A stretch of DNA of 64,000 bases from an uncultured Clostridia bacterium (GCA_948857205.1 CAQPRV010000041.1:1-64000); one strand, 5' to 3'. Counted from the first letter of the stretch, positions 7,801 to 17,875 are shown. The notes: generated by a model not told the origin, from the letters alone. Numbers and translations: made by a program.

Positions 7801-9604
7801 CTTTTTTCCCTTCAACTATTTTTCTTTCTAAGTCTGAACACTCAATTTTAGTAAGAATATGATTATCACTTACAAACATTAAACATTCCCCTCTTTTTAG
7901 AGATTTTATTTCAATTTTTTCTTTCTCAGATAAATTTGAGTATTGTGCTAAGATTTTTATATTTTCTTCTTCTAATGAAAAAAATGTTTTTATACTAGAA
8001 TTATTTAAAATACTTTTACCATATGTACCATTATCTAAACTAAATATATCTGATATATCTTGTGTTATTGCTACTCCACTTCCACCATATTTTCTTATTG
8101 TTTTAAATATTTTATAAATAAAACTAGCAACTTCTTTATTTGAAGTAACACCTATTAATCTCCATATTTCGTCTAAATAAATTGCTTTTTTATCTTTTCT
8201 ATTTTCTTTTATTTTGTCCCAAAAAATATCTGTAAATAAATACATTCCATATTTTAGATTTTCTTCTCCTAAATCATAAACATCTGCTACTATTAAACTA
8301 TTATTTAATTCAATATTTGAAAAATTATTAAAAAATTTCATTGACCCTTTTACAAAAGGAATTAATTTTGTTTTAAATTTTTTAGTTTTTTCATCTTTTC
8401 CTAGAGTATTATATAAATCCTCTAAAATTGGCATATCTTTTGATCCTTTAAAAATCTTTCTTTTACTATTATTTTTATAGATATATAAGCTTTCATCATC
8501 AAAGGTTATATTCTTCTCTTTATATGTTTCTATTATTTTTTCTTCAATTAATGCTTTTTCTTCTTCATTTAATTCTCCAAATATTAAATTAAAAAATCCA
8601 ACTAATTTTCCTATTTTTGTAGCTAAATACCCAGTTTCTCCATCTTCTATACTTTCTTTTCTAATTTCTAAAATATTAATGTATGTATTAGAATTAGGTC
8701 CAATTTTTATTTGAGTTCCTTTTAATTCTTTACATAAATTATCATATTCTCTATCTGGATCAATTACATATTGTGCTATTCCTAACAATTTATATCTTAA
8801 TATTAATAATTTTGTATAAAAAGATTTTCCAGCACCACTTGTTCCAAAAATGCACATATTAGCATTTTTATATTTTTTTGTATCATATCTGTCTATGAAA
8901 ACTAATGAATTATTATAAATATTTGTACCAATAAAAATTCCTTCTTGATCAAAAATCGTTGATGAAATAAATGAATATGTAGATAATAGTCCACTTGTTA
9001 ATATATTTCTTCTTGCTGAATTTTTTATTAATTCTGGATTTTCCATTAATGGTAAACATGATTTAAATACTTCTTCTTGCCTAAAATTTGCTCTTATTGT
9101 TTGCATTCCTTTACTTTGTGTTACACCTTCTATTTTATTTACAAAATATTCTAATTCTTTTAAATCTTCTGAATATATATTAATATAAATATATAAAAAA
9201 TAAATATCTTCATTATTTATTTGTATTTCTTTTCTTATATATTTTGCATCATTAAATGTAAATGCTGCGATATCAATATCTTGCCTATTTTGATTTCCTT
9301 CTTTTAATTCTACTCCAACATTTCCAATATGATATGTTAAATCTTTAATTGTTTTATATGGATCTTGCTTTTCATAAAAAATGGATATATTCATATTTAT
9401 ATTTGTATCAATTAAAGTTTTTAATAAAAGGTCTGTCTGTTCTCTGTAATAATTTACTACGATTAATCCAGAATAATATAAATTGTCTATTTCTAAATAT
9501 TTTGGATTTTGTAAATTAATATATGATGGACATATCCTATCTTTTACATCTATTGCTCCATTAAAAAAACTATTCTCTTTTTTATTTAATTTTCTTCTTA
9601 TTAT
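7775..9604 (-). CDS. VirB4-family ATPase, second divergent copy, apparent ATA start
   Basis: A type IV secretion ATPase of about 609 residues. Walker A GTSGAGKSF lies near residue 255, Walker B AIYLDEIWRL near 475, and GGSGVAITQDISD follows as in VirB4/TraC proteins. The frame has an ATG at 9394, but similarity to VirB4 N-termini (RICPSYINLQNPKYLEIDN) begins well upstream, and a strong AGGAGGT ribosome site lies at 9619-9613. The codons after it in frame are ATA CAA ATA ATA AGA, with TAA just before, so initiation must use ATA (9604 gives eight-base spacing) or the start was lost by mutation. It pairs with the N-domain gene at 9886-10455, mirroring the main T4SS at 33.0-36.2 kb. Confidence 0.7.
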   Translation of the reverse strand: MIRRKLNKKENSFFNGAIDVKDRICPSYINLQNPKYLEIDNLYYSGLIVVNYYREQTDLLLKTLIDTNINMNISIFYEKQDPYKTIKDLTYHIGNVGVELKEGNQNRQDIDIAAFTFNDAKYIRKEIQINNEDIYFLYIYINIYSEDLKELEYFVNKIEGVTQSKGMQTIRANFRQEEVFKSCLPLMENPELIKNSARRNILTSGLLSTYSFISSTIFDQEGIFIGTNIYNNSLVFIDRYDTKKYKNANMCIFGTSGAGKSFYTKLLILRYKLLGIAQYVIDPDREYDNLCKELKGTQIKIGPNSNTYINILEIRKESIEDGETGYLATKIGKLVGFFNLIFGELNEEEKALIEEKIIETYKEKNITFDDESLYIYKNNSKRKIFKGSKDMPILEDLYNTLGKDEKTKKFKTKLIPFVKGSMKFFNNFSNIELNNSLIVADVYDLGEENLKYGMYLFTDIFWDKIKENRKDKKAIYLDEIWRLIGVTSNKEVASFIYKIFKTIRKYGGSGVAITQDISDIFSLDNGTYGKSILNNSSIKTFFSLEEENIKILAQYSNLSEKEKIEIKSLKRGECLMFVSDNHILTKIECSDLERKIVEGKKDEDSYSIK

Positions 9605-9885
9605 TTGTATTTACCTCCTATCTTAATTTTTAAAAATCATTTCTCCATATCTCTGTTTTTCTTTAATTTTTATTAATATAGATTATAAAAATTTATTTGA
9701 ACTTAGAATAAAATTAATTGATTAAAAAATTTTGACTTTTTAATTTTTTTATATGCTCATCTTTCCTCTGTATAAGTTAGTTGCAATTCACTTTGTTAAT
9801 ACAACTAATAAATGTCTATGTGCTAAATTTATAAAGCAATTTTTTGTACAAATTATTTTATTAAATTCTCAATGTTATATATTTT
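9605..9885. other. AT-rich spacer with the AGGAGGT site of the VirB4-like gene
   Basis: Holds the minus-strand AGGAGGT at 9619-9613 and otherwise AT-rich sequence. I see no convincing ORF or hairpin; no promoter with good spacing was found. Confidence 0.5.
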
Positions 9886-10455
9886 TTATGTATTATTTAG
9901 ATTTTTTCTTGTATTGCAAAATGAATTAAATAACTTTTCTATTTCTTTTTTTTCATTAATTTCTATAATAAAATTACCACATCTAAATAGTGATTCTTTT
10001 ATTTTAAAATATTTTTCTTTTAAATCATTTTTAATTATTTCTTCATAATTATTAAATTCATTTTTCTTGTTTAATTGATTTGAAATTACGATATAAAAAT
10101 TTTTTGATGATGATTTTTTATTTAAATTTATTTCATTAATATAGTTTATATAATTTTTTGAAATATCTATTAAATATTTATTTTCTTTTTTATTAAGTTT
10201 TTTTTCAATATTGGAAATGTGTGATGTTAAATCTTCTTTGTTACTTTGAATTAAAATTTGAATATTAAAATTACAAGTTTTTAAAAAGGTTTTATAAGAA
10301 TTTAAAATTGCTTCCTTTTCTAAATCTGATTTTAGATTATAATTTATTGGAATTATTTTTAAAATTTTTATATATTTATTATTTTTTAATTTTATAATTC
10401 CATTTTCATGAATTTTTTCTATTGGCATCCATTCTTGTGTTGATTTTACTTTAAT
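9886..10455 (-). CDS. VirB4 N-terminal-domain-like protein, apparent ATT start
   Basis: About 189 residues. The start of the fold is clear: TQEWMPIEKI, then ENGIIKLKNNKYIKILKI and a segment on fixed-length cytosolic alpha/beta structure ending in LFNSFCNTRKN. Its first half parallels the second T4SS gene at 33048-34286 (DNMIIQKKGKRFLMVVE...), so it is a stand-alone VirB4/TraC N-domain-like component. An ATG exists at 10428, but the conserved TQEW stretch lies before it. A strong GGAGGTG at 10467-10461 is followed in frame by GAA ATT ATT AAA GTA, leaving only ATT as initiator (ATT 10455 gives six-base spacing). Either rare AUU initiation is used or the start codon has decayed. Confidence 0.6.
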   Translation of the reverse strand: MKVKSTQEWMPIEKIHENGIIKLKNNKYIKILKIIPINYNLKSDLEKEAILNSYKTFLKTCNFNIQILIQSNKEDLTSHISNIEKKLNKKENKYLIDISKNYINYINEINLNKKSSSKNFYIVISNQLNKKNEFNNYEEIIKNDLKEKYFKIKESLFRCGNFIIEINEKKEIEKLFNSFCNTRKNLNNT

Positions 10456-10464
10456 AATTTCACC

Positions 10465-11076
10465 TCCATTTTTTCAGTATTCTACCTTATCTTATCTTTA
10501 TTGTCAACTACTTTTCATCTACATTTTTCGACATATGTTAATATATGTTGTTTTTTAAATTGAAGTATAAACCATAAATTTAAAAGAAGAATGCAACTGA
10601 GATCAAAGTATAAATAATAAAAAAATTTTTTTGAAATTTTTGAATAATTTTTTCTTTTATGTTCATAATAATGATATAAGGTTAATAATAGTTGAGCCAA
10701 GAGTATTAATAGATATTGATTTGTTTATTAATATTCGGACAAAGATTTATTATAGTGTATTAAATATATTATAATAGGTCGGCGATAAGAATATATTATG
10801 TGTATGTAGGCTATATAATAATTTTAGATTTTTATTCTCTTTAAAAATATATGGTCAAATTATATGTAATATACTCGAGCTAAGATTATTCTTATATCTA
10901 AGCTTTTTAGTGGTTATTATTAGTCCCTTTGGGATGAATACAGTCACTTTTGGTGTATTAATGGTCGAGCGAAGGATTAATGTATGTGGTAGAGGGCTTA
11001 TTTATATAGCAATATATATTAGGTTTGAATATTAGGTATATTAGTTTTAGCTAAGATTATTATTAGCTTTATAGAT
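10465..11076. repeat. Gene-free spacer with degenerate (C)GAGCNAAGATTATT-like repeats
   Basis: No convincing gene. Six degenerate copies of a word like CGAGC-AAGA-TATTA occur near 10693, 10735, 10779, 10875, 10974 and 11047 (for example CTCGAGCTAAGATTATT and GTCGAGCGAAGGATTAA), spaced roughly 42, 43, 95, 99 and 75 bases. CCCTTTGGG and CACTTTTGGTG words lie between two of them. Possible remnant of a structured or mobile element. Confidence 0.35.
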
Positions 11077-11112
11077 TAATGGCAGATAAAATATTAATTT
11101 TATCTGCCATTA
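11077..11112 (-). terminator. Perfect 16-bp hairpin after gyrB
   Basis: TAATGGCAGATAAAAT and its exact complement separated by four bases, ending ten bases past the gyrB stop. The expected T-run is weak, so it may act as an mRNA 3' stabiliser as well as a terminator. Confidence 0.65.
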
Positions 11113-11121
11113 AAATATTAA

Positions 11122-13050
11122 TTAAATATCCAAATTTTTAACATATTTAGCATTTTTTTGAATAAACTCTCTTCTTGGTTCAACTTCATCTCCCATTAAT
11201 AAAGTAAATATTTCATCTGCTTTAATTGCATCTTCCATTGTAACTTTAACTAAAATTCTAGTTTCAGGATTCATTGTTGTATCCCATAATTGTTCTGGAT
11301 TCATCTCACCTAAACCTTTATATCTTTGTAAACCAAGTTGATCTCTTGTTATTCCCTTTTCTTCTAATTCTTTATAAGATTTTTCTAAATCTTCATCTGT
11401 ATAACAATAAATATCTTCCATACCTTTTTTAGATAATTTATATAAAGGTGGTTGAGCTAAATAAACATTTCCATTTTCAATTAATGGTCTCATATATCTG
11501 AAGAAAAAGGTTAATAATAAGGTTCTAATATGTGCACCATCAACATCGGCATCAGCCATAATTATTACTTTTCCATATCTAATCTTTGTTATATCGAAGT
11601 CTGCACCTATTCCAGCACCTACAGCTAAAATGACTGGATTTAATTTATCATTTCCATATATTTTGTCAGCTCTTGCCTTTTCTACATTTAACATTTTTCC
11701 CCATAATGGTAAAATTGCTTGAAATTTTCTATCTCTTCCCTGTTTTGCACTTCCACCAGCTGAGTCACCTTCTACAATATATACTTCACATTCATCTGCC
11801 ACTTTACTACTACAGTCTGCTAATTTTCCTGGTAAAGTAGAAGTTTCTAAAGAATTTTTCTTTCTTACTAATTCTCTTGCTTTTCTTGCTGCTTCTCTAG
11901 CACGAGATGCACTTATACATTTTTCTAATATGGATTTTGCAACATTTGGATTTTCTTCTAAAAAAGTAGTTAAAGATTCATTAACCATACTTTGAACAAC
12001 ACCTGTTACTTCACTATTTCCTAGTTTTGTCTTTGTTTGTCCCTCAAATTGGGGTTCTTTTACTTTTACAGAAACAACAGCAGTGATACCTTCTCTTATA
12101 TCTTCACCTTGTAAATTATTATCCTTCTCTTTTAAAATATTATGATTTCTTGCATAATCATTAAATACTTTTGTTAAAGATCTTTTAAAGCCCTCTAAAT
12201 GAGTTCCACCTTCAATTGTATTAATGTTATTTACAAAGGTATAAATATTCTCTGAATAACTAGTTGTGTATTGAATTGCAATTTCTACTGGAACTTCTCC
12301 ACCTTTTTCTACATAAATTGGTGTCTTATTTAACTTTTCTTTATTTTTATTTAAATATTCAACAAAGGAAATTAATCCACCTTCATAACAAAACTCTGCT
12401 TTTTTAGGTGTTTCTTCTCTTTTATCTTCAATAGTAATTTTTAAACCTTTTGTTAAAAAGGCAATTTCTCTAAATCTTTTTTCTAATACTTCATATTCAT
12501 ATTCTAAACTTTCAAAAATTGTATCATCTGCTAAAAATCTAACTTTTGTTCCACTACCTTCTGCTTCTCCAATTTTTTCTAATTTTTGTACAGTTTTACC
12601 TTTTTCAAATTTCATATTATACAAGCAACCATCTCTTTTTATAGTTACTTCTGTCCACGTAGATAATGCATTTACTACAGATGCACCAACACCATGAAGT
12701 CCTCCTGATACTTTATATCCACTATCTCCCCCAAATTTTCCTCCAGCATGTAGAACTGTGTATACTGTTTCAGCAGTAGAAATTTTTGTTTTTGGATGTA
12801 TTTCAACTGGAATTCCTCTACCATTATCTTGAACACTTATTATATTTCCTGGTTCTATTACAACATTTATTTCTGTACAATAACCTGCTAAAGCTTCATC
12901 AACACCATTATCTACAATTTCATATACACAATGATGTAATCCTCTAACAGATGTACTACCTATATACATACCTGGTCTTTTTCTTACAGCTTCAAGACCT
13001 TCTAATACTTGAATTTGTTCAGCTCCATACTTATGCTCGTATTTTTCCAT
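11122..13050 (-). CDS. gyrB: DNA gyrase subunit B
   Basis: ATPase subunit of gyrase, 642 residues, normal length. The GHKL ATPase domain shows [13 protein letters not shown] with Glu44 and Asn48, the DNGRGIP box and GGLHGVG lid. The TOPRIM domain has EGDSAGG near residue 426, [13 protein letters not shown], and DADVDGAHI near 498. The tail [16 protein letters not shown] is typical of GyrB. ATG is preceded by AAGGAGG. It sits downstream of recF in the standard origin cluster; gyrA does not follow it but lies beyond the 4.1-10.5 kb accessory block. No in-frame CGG codon was found. Confidence 0.98.
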   Translation of the reverse strand: MEKYEHKYGAEQIQVLEGLEAVRKRPGMYIGSTSVRGLHHCVYEIVDNGVDEALAGYCTEINVVIEPGNIISVQDNGRGIPVEIHPKTKISTAETVYTVLHAGGKFGGDSGYKVSGGLHGVGASVVNALSTWTEVTIKRDGCLYNMKFEKGKTVQKLEKIGEAEGSGTKVRFLADDTIFESLEYEYEVLEKRFREIAFLTKGLKITIEDKREETPKKAEFCYEGGLISFVEYLNKNKEKLNKTPIYVEKGGEVPVEIAIQYTTSYSENIYTFVNNINTIEGGTHLEGFKRSLTKVFNDYARNHNILKEKDNNLQGEDIREGITAVVSVKVKEPQFEGQTKTKLGNSEVTGVVQSMVNESLTTFLEENPNVAKSILEKCISASRAREAARKARELVRKKNSLETSTLPGKLADCSSKVADECEVYIVEGDSAGGSAKQGRDRKFQAILPLWGKMLNVEKARADKIYGNDKLNPVILAVGAGIGADFDITKIRYGKVIIMADADVDGAHIRTLLLTFFFRYMRPLIENGNVYLAQPPLYKLSKKGMEDIYCYTDEDLEKSYKELEEKGITRDQLGLQRYKGLGEMNPEQLWDTTMNPETRILVKVTMEDAIKADEIFTLLMGDEVEPRREFIQKNAKYVKNLDI

Positions 13051-13097
13051 TTAACTTCCTCCTTATTGGTAATAATTTTAGTATTGTCTATTTTCTA

Positions 13098-14171
13098 CTA
13101 TTCCTCTTTAAAAATTTTACCATTTGCTACATTATATATTAAAACTTTTTTATTTTCAATATTAAATTTTTCTGTGCATGTAATAATTATTTGAGTATAT
13201 TTTATGTTTTTTAAAAAATTTTTTCTTCTATTTTCATCTAATTCAGACATAAAGTCATCTAATAATAAAATAGGTTCTTCTCCTGTTTCTTCTTTTATTA
13301 TATTTAATTCACATAGTTTTAAGGATAAAATTGCAGTTCTGTGCTGACCTTGTGAACCATATACATTTACTTCTTTATCATTAATATATATGGTAAAATC
13401 ATCTCTATGAATACCTTTTGTTGTAAAACCTTTTATGATATCTAATTTTCTTTTTTGTTTTAATAAATTTAAATATTCTTCTTTATTTTTAAATTCTACT
13501 AGATATTCTATATTAATCTTTTCCTTTTTATTAGTAATTTCTTCATGAATTTTCTCTATTTTCTCTTTAATTTTATTTATAAACTCTTTTCTATAATTGT
13601 AAATATTAATTGCATAATCTGCTAGCTTTTCATCCCATATATCAAGTAAGTTTTCATCCTTTTTTTCCTCTTTAATCTGTCTTAAATAATTGTTCCTTTG
13701 CTCTAAAGTTTTAGAATATAAACTTAAATTATACATATAATTAGGTTTTAATTGACTTATCATAATATCTAAAAATCTTCTTCTACTTTGAGGTCCACCT
13801 TTTAAAATATTTATGTCATCAGGTGTAAATATTACTATATTAAGATTTCCTAATAATTCACTTAACTTTTTTAATTTTATTTCATTTAAAAAAACAGATT
13901 TTTTATTATCTAACTCAATTTTTATTTTTCCTTCTCTATCTAACTTTTCAAAAAATACTTCAACACGTGAATTTTCTTCCTTTAGCTTTATCATTTCTTT
14001 ATCTTTTTTTGCTCTAAAGGACTTACCCATGCTACTTAAAAAAATTGCTTCTATAATATTAGTTTTTCCTTGTGCATTTTCTCCATAAAATATATTTATA
14101 TTTTTATCTAGGTATATTTCTTCATTATTATAATTTCTAAAATTATTTAAATTTACTTTTTTTATCCACAT
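13098..14171 (-). CDS. recF: DNA replication and repair protein RecF
   Basis: SMC-like ATPase that helps load RecA at gaps. The 357 residues match the family. Walker A GENAQGKT is at residues 30-37, the LRNYxN-like FRNYNN precedes it, the GSQGQHRTAILSLK signature and LLLDDFMSELDE Walker B lie in the C-terminal third. The start codon lies within a DnaA box (TGTGGATAA encodes Trp-Ile near the N-terminus). The YaaA/S4 gene often found between dnaN and recF is absent here. Confidence 0.95.
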   Translation of the reverse strand: MWIKKVNLNNFRNYNNEEIYLDKNINIFYGENAQGKTNIIEAIFLSSMGKSFRAKKDKEMIKLKEENSRVEVFFEKLDREGKIKIELDNKKSVFLNEIKLKKLSELLGNLNIVIFTPDDINILKGGPQSRRRFLDIMISQLKPNYMYNLSLYSKTLEQRNNYLRQIKEEKKDENLLDIWDEKLADYAINIYNYRKEFINKIKEKIEKIHEEITNKKEKINIEYLVEFKNKEEYLNLLKQKRKLDIIKGFTTKGIHRDDFTIYINDKEVNVYGSQGQHRTAILSLKLCELNIIKEETGEEPILLLDDFMSELDENRRKNFLKNIKYTQIIITCTEKFNIENKKVLIYNVANGKIFKEE

Positions 14172-14627
14172 ATTATAACCCCATTTTGTGTATAATTTTA
14201 TTATTAATTTATCTAATTTATTCTTTTTTTCTCTTTTTTTTTCTTCTTTTTTCTTTTTATTTTATATTTTATAATTATCCACTTTGTACATTTAAATATA
14301 TATTTTTTATCTTTGTATTTAAAAATCTCCTTATTTTCTTTTTTTCTAGGCTTACTTATCTTATGGATAGTTTAAAATATAAAAACTCCATTTTTCTATT
14401 TTATTCTATTTTATTCTTTTTTTTTCTTTTTATTTCTAATTTATTTGATTTTTTATTTGAAATAGTTATCAACTTAGTTATCCACATTTTGTGGTTTTCT
14501 TGTGGATAATTTAATCCACAGAATTTATTTTTGTTAATATAGAATACCCTATATAGAAAGTTATCATACTATGATTATTTTTCTAGAATATAAAAGAAAA
14601 GGCAGAACTTTTTCTACCTTAACTTTT
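14162..14627. other. DnaA-box cluster in the recF-dnaN spacer
   Basis: Contains TTATCCACA at 14162-14170 and 14478-14486, TGTGGATAA at 14501-14509, and one-mismatch boxes at 14275-14283 (TTATCCACT) and 14512-14520 (TAATCCACA). Long T/C runs on the plus strand lie between. A reading frame of 107 codons here is low-complexity Phe/Leu and is not a gene. The cluster may be an accessory origin or DnaA-titration site. Confidence 0.65.
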
Positions 14628-15749
14628 TTATGTATCTTCTTTTAATCTGATTGGTAAAATCATATAAGTATAGTCTGTATTTTCTAACGATTTTATTAAA
14701 CATGGTGAGATACTTGTTCCAAATTCTATATAAACCTCTTCATCTTCTATTGCTTTTAGACTGTCAAGAAAATATTTAGGATTAAAACCTGCTTCTAAAT
14801 TTTTTCCTTCAGTTGAAATAAATAATTCTTCTTTTGCATCTCCAGTTTGGTTTGTACAAGATATTGTTACTTTTCCTATATCTACCTTTACTTTTACTGG
14901 ATATTTCTTTTCTTTTTCAATAGATGATGATGAAATTAAACTGATTCTTTCAAAACTATCTTGTATACTATTTTTACTAACTTTTATTCTTGTTTCCCAA
15001 TTACTTGGAATTACATTTTTATAGTTTAAAAATTCACCATCTAAGATTCTAGTTACTATTTTACAATTATCCATTTCAAATAATGCTTGATTTTTAGAAA
15101 TTCCAATTTTTATATTTTCAAAAGAATCTGATATTATTTTATTAACTTCGTTTAAAGTTTTACCTGGAATTACTGCTTTAAAATCTTTTGATTGTTTATT
15201 TAAGTAAATTGTTCTTAAAGCTAATCTAAATCCATCTACTGCTACTAAATTTAACTTATTGTTTTCCACTTCAAATAAACAACCTGTGAATATTGGTCTA
15301 CTTTCTTCTGTACTAACTGCAAATATTGTTTTCCTAATCATATTTTTTAAAGCACTCTGTTCTATTTCTATAGAATTTTCTATTTCAATCTTTGGTAATT
15401 CAGGGAATTCTTCTGGATTCATAGTTGCTAATTTATATAAAGCTCCTTCACATTCAATTTCTAATAGATTTTTTTCATTTAAGGTTATGTTTATTTCTGT
15501 ATCTGGTAGCTTTCTTATTATTTCACTAAACATTATGGCATTTACTACTGTACTTCCCTGTTCTTTAATTTCACATTCCATTACATATTCTATACCAATT
15601 TCTGTATCATAAGTTGTTAATTTTATTTCTTTATCATTTGTTTGAATTAATATTCCCTCTAATATGGGCATTGTTGTTTTAGATGCTACTCCTTTTACTA
15701 CGGAATTTATAGCTTTGAGTATTTGGTCTTTATAACAAACAATTTTCAT
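14628..15749 (-). CDS. dnaN: DNA polymerase III beta sliding clamp
   Basis: Ring clamp that tethers the replicase to DNA, 373 residues, the family length, made of three similar domains. Recognisable pieces are the N-terminal KDQILKAINSVVKGV, ATKTTMPILEGI-like stretch (KTTMPILEGI), RPIFTGCLFE, and the C-terminal YTYMILPIR that forms the ligand pocket. The ATG follows AGGAGG by seven bases. It is downstream of dnaA with a DnaA-box spacer between. Confidence 0.97.
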   Translation of the reverse strand: MKIVCYKDQILKAINSVVKGVASKTTMPILEGILIQTNDKEIKLTTYDTEIGIEYVMECEIKEQGSTVVNAIMFSEIIRKLPDTEINITLNEKNLLEIECEGALYKLATMNPEEFPELPKIEIENSIEIEQSALKNMIRKTIFAVSTEESRPIFTGCLFEVENNKLNLVAVDGFRLALRTIYLNKQSKDFKAVIPGKTLNEVNKIISDSFENIKIGISKNQALFEMDNCKIVTRILDGEFLNYKNVIPSNWETRIKVSKNSIQDSFERISLISSSSIEKEKKYPVKVKVDIGKVTISCTNQTGDAKEELFISTEGKNLEAGFNPKYFLDSLKAIEDEEVYIEFGTSISPCLIKSLENTDYTYMILPIRLKEDT

Positions 15750-16056
15750 TTCAAATCCTCCTTATATAATAAATAATATTTATAGTAGTAATAGTATTAG
15801 GTATTGTGGAAACTGTGGAAAACTATGTTGAAAGTTAGAATCCCTAAAAAAATGCATGTTTATGATTTAGTGGAAAACTCTTAATTAAATCCACAGTTTT
15901 TTTTTTGCTTGTGTAAATTTTGACATATACACATGTTTTAAACATGTTATTAACATTAGTATGTGGATATCGAACATATTAGTTCCGTAAGAATAGAAAC
16001 GATATGTTTTTCCAAACAGTTATTTTTCAAACACAAATTTTTAGAAAAAGTTCAAA
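15750..16056. promoter_or_regulatory. dnaA-dnaN spacer with DnaA boxes
   Basis: DnaA-box-like sites at 15805-15813 (TGTGGAAAC), 15814-15822 (TGTGGAAAA), AATCCACAG near 15893 and TGTGGATAT at 15962-15970. Bipartite origins with boxes both before dnaA and between dnaA and dnaN are known in Bacillus subtilis; this layout is similar. Confidence 0.65.
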
Positions 16057-17421
16057 TTAGTTTTTACTCTTATTTTTTTCATCTGTAATTATGTTTTTCA
16101 CACTATCCACAATTAACTTGGTATTACTTTTTTCTTTTGTGTCTTTTTCTATTTTTCTACATGCATGCATAACTGTTGAATGGTCTCTACCCCCAAATTC
16201 TGTTCCAATTTGAGGATATGACATATTTGCAACAGACCTACATAAGTACATTGCAATTTGTCTTGGAAATGCAATGTCATTTGATCTCTTATTTCCAGAT
16301 AAATCATCTTTGTTGATATTAAAGTATTTAGCTACCGTTTCTTTTATGAAGTCGCTAGAGATTACTTTTTCATTATTGTATTTGAATTCATTTATACTTT
16401 TTTCAGCTAGTTCTATTGTTATAGGACTATGTGTTAAAGAAGCGATTGCAACTACTTTATTAAAAACTCCTTCTAGTTCTCTGATGTTTGAGTCTATTTT
16501 GTTTGCTATATTAGATAATATAAAGTCATCTATTACTATGTTTTCGTCTTGAGCTTTTTTTCTTAGTATTGCAAGTCTTGTTTCATAATCTGGGCAAGAT
16601 ATGTCAGCTAGTAATCCCCATTCGAATCTAGATTTTAGTCTATCCTCTAAAAATGGTATATCCCTAGGAGGTTTGTCACTTGAAATGATGATTTGTTTAC
16701 CATTTTCAAATAGTGTATTGAAGGTATGGAAAAATTCTTCCTGTATTCTTTCTTTTTTTGCTATAAATTGGATATCGTCTATTAATAGAACATCAATATT
16801 TCTATATTTGTTTCTAAAGACTTCATTTTTGTTATCTCTTATTGCGTTTATTAATTGATTTGTAAAGGTTTCAGAAGTTACATATAAAACATTATAATTT
16901 TTGTATTTTTCAATAATTCTGTTTCCAATTGCGTTCATTAAGTGAGTTTTACCTAAACCCACTCCACCATATAAAAACAAAGGATTATAGGATTTTGCAG
17001 GTTCATTACCTACTGCTAAGGCTGCAGCATAGGCCAATCTATTATTGTCCCCTACTACAAAAGTTTCAAAAGTGTATTTTAAATTTAGTGTTATTCTATT
17101 TTTTTCTGTTTCAGGTGATGTTGTAGTGGAATTATTTGTTTCTGGAGCTTTTTCATTAAAACTATCTTCTTCTGTTAGATCTATAACTGAATATGTCCAT
17201 TCTTTGTTTGTTATGTATCTTAGTGTATTTAATAATAAACTTCTATATTTGTTTTCTATAAAATCTTTTTGAAATTCAGAATTTGTAGTAAATACAATAT
17301 TATTTCCTTCTATACTTTTAATGTCTAAAGGAACTATCCAGGTATCATAAGAGATTTGGGTTAGTTCAGGTTTTAATAATTCTCTTATCTTTGTTATTAA
17401 CTCTTCTTTTTCTATTGTCAT
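16057..17421 (-). CDS. dnaA: Chromosomal replication initiator DnaA
   Basis: AAA+ initiator that binds DnaA boxes and melts oriC. With ATG at 17421 it has 454 residues. Domain I begins TIEKEELITKI; Walker A GGVGLGKT is at about 152-159, Walker B LLIDDIQ at about 212-218; domain IV ends with the DNA-binding signature GGRDHSTVMHACRKI. A longer frame to 17469 would start with residues encoded by two DnaA boxes (Trp-Ile repeats); the AAAGGA site at 17437-17432 supports the internal ATG. Its CGG trinucleotide near 16336 straddles ACG GTA. Confidence 0.97.
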   Translation of the reverse strand: MTIEKEELITKIRELLKPELTQISYDTWIVPLDIKSIEGNNIVFTTNSEFQKDFIENKYRSLLLNTLRYITNKEWTYSVIDLTEEDSFNEKAPETNNSTTTSPETEKNRITLNLKYTFETFVVGDNNRLAYAAALAVGNEPAKSYNPLFLYGGVGLGKTHLMNAIGNRIIEKYKNYNVLYVTSETFTNQLINAIRDNKNEVFRNKYRNIDVLLIDDIQFIAKKERIQEEFFHTFNTLFENGKQIIISSDKPPRDIPFLEDRLKSRFEWGLLADISCPDYETRLAILRKKAQDENIVIDDFILSNIANKIDSNIRELEGVFNKVVAIASLTHSPITIELAEKSINEFKYNNEKVISSDFIKETVAKYFNINKDDLSGNKRSNDIAFPRQIAMYLCRSVANMSYPQIGTEFGGRDHSTVMHACRKIEKDTKEKSNTKLIVDSVKNIITDEKNKSKN

Positions 17422-17792
17422 TAAAGAATCATCCTTTCTTGAAAAAATTATCCACAAAATTATCCACAAATGTTAATAACTTTGTAATATTTTTGTAAAA
17501 TAAAGAGTATTTATACGAACATTTATTTATTGATTTCTATTATAAAATCTCATCTATTTTGTGCTTTTCATATAATAACAAATTTAAGCATAATAAGTCA
17601 ATATTAATGTGGAAAAAAATTAGAAAATGTGGATAATAGTCAAAAAAAGTGTGGAAAACGGAGAAATATTACAAAAATATTACAAAAAAACTAAAATCAA
17701 GTACATAAAAAAACAAAGAATAAAATAAGCAGTAGATAAAGCTGAAATATAACTATGCGTAGGAAAAAAATTATAAAAAATGACAAATTCTA
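17422..17792. other. oriC: Putative replication origin oriC between dnaA and rpmH
   Basis: Two tandem perfect TTATCCACA boxes at 17448-17456 and 17460-17468, TGTGGAAAA at 17608-17616 and 17650-17658, and TGTGGATAA at 17628-17636, with AT-rich repeats (AATATTACAAAAATATTAC near 17667) between. Genes diverge from this region: dnaA leftward and rpmH rightward. No gene in the interval. Confidence 0.75.
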
Positions 17793-17822
17793 TTGACAAC
17801 ATATAATCAACTAAGGTATAAT
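17793..17822 (+). promoter_or_regulatory. rpmH operon promoter
   Basis: TTGACA at 17793-17798, 18 bases, TATAAT at 17817-17822; AGGAGGTG ribosome site follows before rpmH. Confidence 0.85.
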
Positions 17823-17875
17823 CGATGTACTTGTTATTTTAGATAAATAAATCAAAATTTAGGAGGTGCTAAAAA

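Noticed and set aside
10515..10700. Minus-strand 61-codon frame after the VirB4 N-domain-like gene
   Set aside because: No ribosome site or recognisable sequence; lies in the repeat-containing spacer.
14186..14509. Plus-strand frame of 107 codons between recF and dnaN
   Set aside because: Phe/Leu/Ile low-complexity from T-rich DNA, no ribosome site, overlaps DnaA boxes.
17422..17469. N-terminal extension of dnaA
   Set aside because: Encoded by two DnaA boxes and lacks a ribosome site; ATG 17421 has AAAGGA and gives the normal N-terminus.
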